Assembly: GCA_017613335.1 (NCBI GenBank)
Contig: JAGAEB010000034.1
Location: 1-9,884, forward strand
From: Methanosarcinaceae archaeon
Lineage (GTDB): Archaea > Halobacteriota > Methanosarcinia > Methanosarcinales > Methanosarcinaceae
DNA length: 9,884 nucleotides
Reading direction: 5' to 3'
The notes beneath the pieces are model-generated. The model was not told where the DNA came from and ran no database searches. It was given only the letters and a program-made list of their open reading frames with translations. The translations under genes and the position numbers were made by a program. Below, piece after piece: positions 1 to 5,378 of this stretch (position 1 is its first letter; each line of letters opens with the position of its first letter).

Positions 1-124
1 GCACCAAACAGCAGCACCAAACAGCAGCACCAAACAGCAGCACCAAACAGCAGCACCAAACAGCAACATCAAACAGCAGCACCAAACGGCGGAACCAAAC
101 ATCAGCATCAAACAGCAGCATCAA
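1..124. repeat. 13-bp tandem repeat (about 9.5 copies), continuing past the left edge
   Basis: The unit gcaccaaacagca is repeated head to tail. The first five copies (1-65) are identical. The next copies (66-78, 79-91, 92-104, 105-117 and a partial one at 118-124) carry one to four changes, so the array decays towards the adjacent gene. The unit has no T on the + strand, so perfect copies cannot contain a stop codon in any of the six frames. The array lies inside the open frame of the leftward hydrolase gene, beyond the point where the hydrolase domain should end. Thirteen is not a multiple of three, so gain or loss of a copy would shift that frame. The total length is unknown because the array reaches base 1. 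Confidence 0.97.
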
Positions 125-970
125 TGAAGGCACCGGTGACAGATATCGTCGGTCGAATTCGAAAGACAGGCCGTCCCACGCCAGCGGGAAGATGGATGAG
201 GCTTCGTCATGCGGCGGGTAATAATGGCTCAGATGCGTGAAATATGTCTTTTTTGAACGGATCTTCGCAGCGAGTTCTGCGGCTTCGTCGGCGTTCAGGT
301 GTTTTTTGATGTTGACGAATTTCGGATCTTTCGGAACGATCGCGTCAACGATGAAAAGATCGGGGTCGGCCATGAGCGCCAGGCTTTCTTCGGGGATCTT
401 CGTGTCGGTGTCGCCGCTGATGACGATCTTGCGGATGCCGTCCGAGATGATGACGCCGGCCGGTTTTTCGATCGGATCGTGGTGTACTTCGAAAAGCGTG
501 AAATCAAGCCCGATCAATGAAAAGCTCTTTCCGAATTCCTGATAATGTTTCACAGCGGAGAGATAATGGAAGACGCGGCCGATCGAATCGACCGTTTCCG
601 GGATGCCGTAGACGTCGAGGCGGTACTGGACCCGGTAGAATTCTCCGAAACCGCCGAAATGATCGAGATGCGGATGTGTCCAGACGATACCGTCGATGAC
701 GGATGGGGAAATATTTCCGTCCGGGTTGAGAACGTCGCGCGGCGTCAGTTTCTGCTTCAGGAGCTGGATGCGCATATCCGGGCTCGTGTCGATCAGGATC
801 CGGCCGTGAACGGTTTCCCCGGCAGCGTTTGTATAATCGTTTTCCGCGAGGACGGAAAAACGCGTCCTTCTGCTTTTTCCGCCCGCGGCTGCATCACGGC
901 AGGCAGGACAGCCGCAGCCGATGACAGGTGTTCCCGGCGCATCGCCTGTGCCCAGTAATGTGATCTTCAT
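1..970 (-). CDS. PhnP-like metallo-beta-lactamase-fold hydrolase (3' end outside the window)
   Basis: Translating leftward from the ATG at 970 gives an open frame with no stop down to base 1 (323 complete codons). The protein begins MKITLLGTGDAPGTP. It has the cysteine knuckle C19-x-C21-x2-C24 typical of the PhnP group (a structural zinc site). The metal motif HxHxDH is at residues 99-104 (H99, H101, D103, H104), the SGDT aspartate at D187 and the THLSH histidines at H246/H249. These predict a two-metal phosphodiesterase related to PhnP (5-phosphoribosyl 1,2-cyclic phosphodiesterase); the actual substrate cannot be read from sequence. The domain should end near the segment AWDGLSFEF (residues 264-272, about base 155). 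The next 50 or so codons come from the 13-bp repeat and give a Leu/Val/Cys/Trp-rich tail. The gene starts 32 bases after the AAA+ ATPase stop, so the two are probably cotranscribed. A GGGGG run about 8 bases upstream may serve as a weak ribosome binding site. Confidence 0.88.
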   Translation of the reverse strand, partial: MKITLLGTGDAPGTPVIGCGCPACRDAAAGGKSRRTRFSVLAENDYTNAAGETVHGRILIDTSPDMRIQLLKQKLTPRDVLNPDGNISPSVIDGIVWTHPHLDHFGGFGEFYRVQYRLDVYGIPETVDSIGRVFHYLSAVKHYQEFGKSFSLIGLDFTLFEVHHDPIEKPAGVIISDGIRKIVISGDTDTKIPEESLALMADPDLFIVDAIVPKDPKFVNIKKHLNADEAAELAAKIRSKKTYFTHLSHYYPPHDEASSIFPLAWDGLSFEFDRRYLSPVPSLMLLFDADVWFRRLVLLFDVAVWCCCLVLLFGAAVWCCCLV

Positions 971-1002
971 AAGGATTTCCCCCGATTCCGGAAAGTCTGT
1001 TG

Positions 1003-2310
1003 TCAGTACCTGCTGAGATAATCAGCGCTCTTGATGCCCGCTCTTTTGCTGAAGGATCCGACGGCTTTGAGAAGGTCATCCTGCGTCAGTTCATATCTGT
1101 TTTCCAGAAGAGCGCTCAGGACGGCTTCGCGGACGATGATCCTCAGATCGGATCCCGTATAGCCTTCTGTTTTTTGGGCGATCTCTCCGGTGTCGTAATT
1201 CCCGGAGATCTTTTTGGTGACGATGTCGAGGATGTCTTTTCTCATGCGCTCGTCCGGGACCGGGAAGTCGACGATCTCGTCGAAACGCCGCCAGACGGCT
1301 TCATCCAGATGTTTCGTGTGATTGGTGGCGCCGATCAGGAGAACGCCGTGTTCGACGAGATTCGTATCGTCGATGGCTTTGAGGAGCGTGTTGACGGCCT
1401 GGCGGATGGCGGCGTGGTCTTCGGAATTGCTGCGGGACATGGCCATGAAATCGATCTCATCGATGAACATGATGCACGGGTTGAATCTTTTGGCGAGCGC
1501 GAAAACGCGGTCGATGTTTTTGGACGTTTCGCCGAGATACTGATCCGTGATCATGGAAAGCCTGACTTCGATGATCGGCACGGAGAGCGATCTTGAGAGC
1601 GCTCTGGCGACGGACGTCTTTCCGGTTCCGGGCGGGCCGACGAAAAGGATCTTGCCGATATCGTAAAGGCCGATCTCTTTTAAGTGTTCCTTGTTCTGAA
1701 TGGCCAGGCGGATCTTCTTAAGCTCGTTTTTCTGGTGTTCCGTCAGGATCAGATCGTCTTCTGATTCGCGCACTTCTTCGGGGGCTTTGATGTAGGCCAG
1801 CTTCAGCCATTCTTTGCCGCCGCCTTTTTCGTCTTCGAGTTCCCGGACGATCGAGGCGACCCATTCCTTCGTCGATTCTTTCGGCGGATTGGCGGCCTTG
1901 GCTTTTTCATAATCATAGCCGCTGCCGGTGCGTCTGAGGACGGTGCCGTAATAATAGGACAGGACAGGATTTGCGGCGATCCGGTCGGCTGCGCCTTCCT
2001 GTTTTTCAAACCATTCGGCACATGAGTCAAGGCCGCCGCCGGTCAGCCGCACCGTCCCGAGATTGGCGTCGATGATGATATATCCGAATTTGATGCCGTT
2101 GACACGGACAGCTTTTTCCGGGTCGTCGATGCCGAATATTTCTTTCAGTTTTTTATCTGTAATGCGGACAGGTTTGGGCACATCCCGGACCTTCGGATTC
2201 CAGAAGGCTCTGCGGATGCCCGCCGGTAGATCATTCGAGACCAGGCTGTCCTGCGTATTATAAATCTCCGCCGTCATCAGAAGTTCAACAATATCGATCA
2301 GAGAGCTCAT
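1003..2310 (-). CDS. CDC48-like AAA+ ATPase with unrecognised N-terminal domain
   Basis: A 435-residue protein with one AAA+ module in its C-terminal half. Walker A GPPGTGKT is at 225-232, Walker B IMFIDEID at 280-287, sensor-1 GATN at 327-330, an arginine pair after AVW at 341-342 (arginine-finger region), and the sensor-2 helix GYTGSDLR at 383-390. These are features of the FtsH/CDC48/proteasome-ATPase clade, so ATP-driven remodelling or unfolding of a partner is likely. There is no second AAA ring, HEXXH protease motif or membrane segment. Residues 1-170 match nothing I recognise and probably select the substrate. The ATG at 2310 is preferred because GGTGA (2320-2316) lies 5 bases upstream; the frame stays open to a GTG at 2319, but that codon overlaps this site. 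The ATPase is first in a leftward pair with the downstream hydrolase, which may be a functional partner. Confidence 0.9.
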   Translation of the reverse strand: MSSLIDIVELLMTAEIYNTQDSLVSNDLPAGIRRAFWNPKVRDVPKPVRITDKKLKEIFGIDDPEKAVRVNGIKFGYIIIDANLGTVRLTGGGLDSCAEWFEKQEGAADRIAANPVLSYYYGTVLRRTGSGYDYEKAKAANPPKESTKEWVASIVRELEDEKGGGKEWLKLAYIKAPEEVRESEDDLILTEHQKNELKKIRLAIQNKEHLKEIGLYDIGKILFVGPPGTGKTSVARALSRSLSVPIIEVRLSMITDQYLGETSKNIDRVFALAKRFNPCIMFIDEIDFMAMSRSNSEDHAAIRQAVNTLLKAIDDTNLVEHGVLLIGATNHTKHLDEAVWRRFDEIVDFPVPDERMRKDILDIVTKKISGNYDTGEIAQKTEGYTGSDLRIIVREAVLSALLENRYELTQDDLLKAVGSFSKRAGIKSADYLSRY

Positions 2311-2358
2311 CACAGTCACCGCGTTTAATTATCTTGTTATTCCGTTTTGAACGATGCG

Positions 2359-2385
2359 TTATTATCGGCACGTTTTTGATAATAA
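2359..2385. promoter_or_regulatory. 8-bp inverted repeat TTATTATC-N11-GATAATAA, candidate operator
   Basis: The arms TTATTATC (2359-2366) and GATAATAA (2378-2385) are perfect complements separated by 11 bases. Further ATTATC hexamers stand alone at 2328-2333 and 2401-2406, giving four half-sites within 80 bases. The right arm coincides with the probable TATA box of the leftward ATPase gene, and the left arm falls about where its transcription should start, so a bound protein could block initiation. The hexamer resembles units found in metal-regulator boxes, but this is only a resemblance in an AT-rich region. Confidence 0.4.
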
Positions 2386-2391
2386 AATGTT
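2378..2391 (-). promoter_or_regulatory. Probable TATA box for the ATPase-hydrolase pair
   Basis: Read leftward this is aacattttattatc, almost the same as aaacatttattatcc in front of the lar operon at the right end of the window. Transcription would start near 2358 and leave a leader of about 48 bases before the ATG at 2310. A second candidate, gatttaaaatag (2427-2416), lies further upstream and would give a leader of about 80 bases. Confidence 0.45.
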
Positions 2392-2441
2392 GAAACAGTA
2401 ATTATCCCATAACTACTATTTTAAATCTGTGACAGGAGCGC

Positions 2442-2463
2442 CTGCCCGGCCTTTCCCGGGCAG
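2442..2463. promoter_or_regulatory. GC-rich inverted repeat between the divergent promoters
   Basis: The arms CTGCCCGG (2442-2449) and CCGGGCAG (2456-2463) pair perfectly over 8 bp around a 6-base loop. The repeat lies upstream of both TATA boxes, so it should not be in either transcript if the promoter calls are right. A protein-binding dyad serving both directions is therefore more likely than an RNA hairpin. No U-run follows it, so it is not a terminator. Confidence 0.4.
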
Positions 2464-2492
2464 ACCGGCGGCCGTTCGGTGTCCGGAGAGAA

Positions 2493-2503
2493 TTTATTTA
2501 TAT
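2493..2503 (+). promoter_or_regulatory. Probable TATA box for the glcD-glcF-like operon
   Basis: The stretch tttatttatat is the best archaeal TATA-like element upstream of the FAD oxidase gene. Initiation about 25 bases downstream, near 2525, would give a leader of roughly 105 bases. One copy of a repeated octamer, TGTCCGGA, sits at 2480-2487, just upstream where the BRE would be. Confidence 0.5.
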
Positions 2504-2559
2504 CAAAATTGTTTGAATCGGTCTCATAATTCAGAAAGGCAGATTTTCAGGACGAGGGA

Positions 2560-2626
2560 TTTCCGGGGTGTCCGGAAAATGAAGGCTGTCCGGATCAGGA
2601 ACGCCTGATCTCTGCCGTTATCAGGT
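2560..2626 (+). promoter_or_regulatory. Structured leader with alternative hairpins that could mask the ribosome binding site
   Basis: Hairpin 1 pairs TTTCCGG (2560-2566) with CCGGAAA (2572-2578) around a 5-base loop. Hairpin 2 pairs GATCAGG (2593-2599) with CCTGATC (2604-2610) around a 4-base loop. The right arm of hairpin 2 is also complementary to ATCAGG at 2620-2625, which contains most of the ribosome binding site AGGT (2623-2626) 7 bases before the ATG at 2634. Both pairings cannot form at once: hairpin 2 leaves the site free, while the alternative (10-base loop) hides it. This is the architecture of a translational switch, but no known riboswitch consensus is recognised. Confidence 0.35.
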
Positions 2627-2633
2627 ATTTACC

Positions 2634-4016
2634 ATGACAGATTTGATCGGATTATATGAAAAACTGGAAGAAGCGGCGCCCGGCCGTGTCAGGAGAAATC
2701 AGGCGGAGCTGTGCTGTTACAGCGGCGATGCTTCTCAGGTGAAAGGTCTTCCGGACTTCGTCGTTCTGCCGGAATCGACAGAAGAAGTTTCCCGGATCGT
2801 GAAACTGGCCGGAGAATATGAAGTCCCGGTGACGCCCAGAGGCGCGGGAACGGGTCTTGCCGGCGGCGCCGTTCCTGTCAGAGGCGGGATCGTCCTCGAT
2901 ATGTCGCACATGAACCATATTCTTGAGATCGACATTGCCGATCTTCAGGTCGTGACGGAGCCCGGCGTGATCCAGGATCGTCTCAATCAGGCGTTAAAGC
3001 CGTACGGCTTTTTTTTCCCGCCCAATCCGGGAAGTTCCGCCATGTGCACCGTCGGCGGCCAGATCGCCAACAACGCGAGCGGCATGAGATGCGTCAAATA
3101 CGGAACGACCAAAAATTACGTTCTCGATCTTGAAGTCGTCCTTGCCGACGGCTCGGTCATCCATACAGGAAACCGCTGTCTCAAAACGTCTTCCGGATAT
3201 GACCTTTCAAGACTTTTCGTCGGATCGGAAGGAACGCTGGGCATCATCACGAAAGCCGTTCTTAAGATCTCGGCTCTTCCGAAATGCCGGAAACTCGTCA
3301 TGGTCTCGTTCCCGACGCCGGAAGCGGCCGGAAGATCGGTCTCCCTTGTTTTTGCGGCCGGCGTCATGCCGTCGGCCTGCGAGATCCTCGACCGGACGTC
3401 CATCAAAGTCCTCCTGAAGCTCGACCCGGACGTCATTCTCCCGAAAGACGGCGATGTCATCATCTTTGAAGTCGACGGCAGTGAAAACGCCGTCAATGAA
3501 TCGGCGGAACTGATCGCCGGCGCTGTTGCGGAGATTTCCTCCTCCGTCCTTATCATCGATGATCCGGACGAGATGCAGGCTGTCTGGGATGCGAGAAAAC
3601 TCCTCGGCGCCGCTGTATCAAAACTTGACAATACCAAAACGAGGATCTATCTCGGCGAAGATCTCGGCGTTCCGATCAGAAAACTCCCGGAAATGATCGA
3701 GAAGGTCTATGAGATCACCGGCGATCTCGGTCTTCAGCCCATGATCTACGGACATGTCGGCGACGGCACCGTTCACGTCGGGCAGTTCATCGACGTTCTT
3801 GACCCGGAATCCTGGAAAAAACTCGAAGAATCCGCTGACAGACTCCACCTCGCCGCCGTCTCTCTCGGCGGGACCGTCAGTTCCGAACACGGCATCGGCG
3901 CCGCCCGCGGCGAATATCTGGCCGCCCAGTGCGGCCATGCTTTCGATGTCATGCGCCTGATCAAAAAATCTCTTGATCCGAAAGGCATTTTCAACCCGGG
4001 AAAGCTGGGACTCTGA
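2634..4016 (+). CDS. GlcD-type FAD-binding oxidase, probable D-lactate/2-hydroxyacid dehydrogenase subunit
   Basis: A 460-residue protein, the usual length for the GlcD/Dld family. The PCMH-type FAD domain covers about 38-215, with PRGAGTGLAGG at 68-78, VGGQIANNASG at 140-150, KYGTT at 155-159 and SEGTLGIIT at 198-206. The C-terminal domain has GHVGDGTVH (373-381), SSEHGIG (416-422) and the closing DPKGIFNPGKLGL (448-460). In characterised relatives such as D-2-hydroxyglutarate dehydrogenase, the histidines and glutamate matching H374, H381 and E418 hold a metal that positions the 2-hydroxyacid. The usual GDGN is GDGT here. There is no signal peptide or membrane helix, so it is probably cytoplasmic. 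The expected reaction is oxidation of a D-2-hydroxyacid to a 2-oxoacid with electrons passed to the next gene's product. D-lactate is favoured because larB and larC are nearby; glycolate remains possible. Confidence 0.9.
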   Translation: MTDLIGLYEKLEEAAPGRVRRNQAELCCYSGDASQVKGLPDFVVLPESTEEVSRIVKLAGEYEVPVTPRGAGTGLAGGAVPVRGGIVLDMSHMNHILEIDIADLQVVTEPGVIQDRLNQALKPYGFFFPPNPGSSAMCTVGGQIANNASGMRCVKYGTTKNYVLDLEVVLADGSVIHTGNRCLKTSSGYDLSRLFVGSEGTLGIITKAVLKISALPKCRKLVMVSFPTPEAAGRSVSLVFAAGVMPSACEILDRTSIKVLLKLDPDVILPKDGDVIIFEVDGSENAVNESAELIAGAVAEISSSVLIIDDPDEMQAVWDARKLLGAAVSKLDNTKTRIYLGEDLGVPIRKLPEMIEKVYEITGDLGLQPMIYGHVGDGTVHVGQFIDVLDPESWKKLEESADRLHLAAVSLGGTVSSEHGIGAARGEYLAAQCGHAFDVMRLIKKSLDPKGIFNPGKLGL

Positions 4017-4057
4017 AGGAAGAAACAAAGAAGAACGGGAAAATAAGGACAGAAGCC

Positions 4058-4062
4058 AGGAG
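4058..4062 (+). promoter_or_regulatory. Ribosome binding site of the CCG iron-sulfur gene
   Basis: AGGAG lies 8 bases before the ATG at 4071, within the A-rich 54-base gap after the FAD oxidase gene. It fixes the start of the second gene. No terminator or TATA box is seen in this gap, which supports one transcript. Confidence 0.7.
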
Positions 4063-4070
4063 AGAAAAGA

Positions 4071-5186
4071 ATGAAGTTTGAAAATATGGAAGCCGGCAAA
4101 GAGAAGTTCGCCCGTGTGGATCAGCGCGACCTTTACCGCTGTGTGAGCTGCGGTACATGCCGCTCCGTCTGCCCTGTTTTTGACGCGGACGGCTGGGAAT
4201 CCCGCAACACCCGCGGGCGCATCCTTGTCGCAAGAAGCGTTTATGAGGGACTGACGCCCGATGAAGGCGTGTTCAACAGCCTCAATTCCTGTACGACCTG
4301 CGGCTACTGCGCCGTCAAATGTCCGGCAGGCGCAAATCCCCCGGTCCTGATGGAAGGGATGAGGAACGGTCTTGTGAAACAGGGTTATATGACGCCGACA
4401 CAGAAAAAGATCCATGAGACCGTGACGAAATACGGCAACACCCTCGGCGAAAGCGGCGACCGCCGCGCCTGGATCCCGGATGATCTGAAAGCAGGAATTC
4501 CGGAAAAAGCGGAATACGTCTATTTCGTCGGCTGTCTCGATTCTTACAGATTTGTCGAAAACGCCCGGAAGATCTTCCGGCTCCTCAGCAGATTCGGTGT
4601 CGGCCTCCTCGAAGATGAGGTCTGCTGCGGATCGCCGCTCCTCAGGATCGGCTTTGAGGCGGATGAATTTATCGACCACAATCTCGAACAGATCAGAAAA
4701 GCAGGCGCGCATACCGTTATTGCCGGATGCGCCGGCTGTTACAACACGCTTAAAAACAATTACGGCAACGCCGGCATCCGCGTGATCACCGTTTCCGAAT
4801 TCCTGGCCGCGCATCTTGATGAGCTCAAAGCCATGGGTTTAAAGCCGCTTGATCTGACCGTCACATATCATGATCCCTGCCACCAGGGCCGTCACAACAA
4901 GATCTACGACGAACCCAGAGACGTCATCAGCGCGATATGCAATCTTAAAGAAATGGCCAGGAGCAGAGACCAGTCCAGATGCTGCGGCGGCGGCGGCGGT
5001 GTCCGCGCCGGTTTCAATGAACTTTCCCTGGCCATGGCCCGGAAGAGATTCGAAGACGTCCCGGAAGGCGCGGAATATATCGTAACGACCTGTCCGCTCT
5101 GTGAAAGAAACCTCAGAGACGCCGGCGGAGACGTGCCGGTCATCGATCTCATCGACCTTGTCGAGATGAGCATGGAGCAGGAATGA
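4071..5186 (+). CDS. HdrD/GlcF-type iron-sulfur protein with two CCG domains
   Basis: A 371-residue electron-transfer subunit. Two ferredoxin-type motifs come first: C24-x2-C27-x2-C30-x3-C34 and C74-x2-C77-x2-C80-x3-C84, each followed by proline and predicted to hold a [4Fe-4S] cluster. Two CCG domains follow: C155, C185-C186, C220-x2-C223, then C270, C304-C305, C341-x2-C344. This order is that of HdrD, TfrB and GlcF. In HdrD/HdrB the CCG cysteines bind the noncubane cluster that reduces the CoM-S-S-CoB disulfide, and both sets look complete here. With the upstream FAD oxidase it should form a two-subunit 2-hydroxyacid dehydrogenase like glycolate oxidase GlcDF or archaeal lactate dehydrogenases. 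The acceptor is unknown: heterodisulfide, a quinone or methanophenazine, or another carrier. No membrane anchor gene is adjacent. Confidence 0.88.
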   Translation: MKFENMEAGKEKFARVDQRDLYRCVSCGTCRSVCPVFDADGWESRNTRGRILVARSVYEGLTPDEGVFNSLNSCTTCGYCAVKCPAGANPPVLMEGMRNGLVKQGYMTPTQKKIHETVTKYGNTLGESGDRRAWIPDDLKAGIPEKAEYVYFVGCLDSYRFVENARKIFRLLSRFGVGLLEDEVCCGSPLLRIGFEADEFIDHNLEQIRKAGAHTVIAGCAGCYNTLKNNYGNAGIRVITVSEFLAAHLDELKAMGLKPLDLTVTYHDPCHQGRHNKIYDEPRDVISAICNLKEMARSRDQSRCCGGGGGVRAGFNELSLAMARKRFEDVPEGAEYIVTTCPLCERNLRDAGGDVPVIDLIDLVEMSMEQE

Positions 5187-5216
5187 AAAAACAGGAACTC
5201 ACGACATAAAAGACAA

Positions 5217-5259
5217 CGAAAGATCTGAAAAACGGAAATAAGCGAAAGATCTGAAAAAC
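5217..5259. repeat. Two copies of a 17-bp direct repeat
   Basis: The sequence cgaaagatctgaaaaac occurs at 5217-5233 and again at 5243-5259, a period of 26 bases. It lies in the noncoding stretch between the iron-sulfur gene and the terminator. It is probably a small local duplication; no function is evident. Confidence 0.85.
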
Positions 5260-5275
5260 AGATAATCCTGTAGTA

Positions 5276-5320
5276 AAAAGCCCGTTTCGGATGATCAGAA
5301 GCGGGCTTTTGTTCTTTTTT
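5276..5320. terminator. Hairpin terminator between the convergent operons
   Basis: Bases 5276-5287 pair with 5299-5310 as a 12-bp stem with one T-G wobble (core AAAAGCCCG/CGGGCTTTT) around an 11-base loop. On the + strand it is followed by GTTCTTTTTTATTT, a strong U-rich tail for the glcD-glcF-like operon. On the - strand the hairpin ends in five U, so it can also stop larC transcripts arriving from the right. The remaining bases up to larC are AT-rich, with no gene seen. Confidence 0.85.
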
Positions 5321-5378
5321 ATTTGATAATTTAATTTTTATTTGTTAATTCTTTTCAGTGACGTTGGTTTTCACCTAT

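Noticed and set aside
1..124. Possible CRISPR array at the left end
   Set aside because: The units are 13 bp, contiguous and without spacers; this is a minisatellite.
1..240. Rightward open frame through the 13-bp repeat ending at 240
   Set aside because: The repeat has no T and so is open by composition. The rest is antisense to the hydrolase gene.
1000..1596. Rightward open frame of 198 codons opposite the AAA+ ATPase
   Set aside because: It is antisense to the Walker motifs and barrel of a clear gene, and its own translation shows no domain.
2442..2463. Terminator in the divergent region
   Set aside because: The hairpin has no U-run and no gene ends towards it.
3618..4814. Long leftward open frame of 398 codons opposite the FAD oxidase and CCG genes
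   Set aside because: It crosses two strongly supported genes and their intergenic gap on the other strand, has no recognisable family features, and arises from high-GC codon use.
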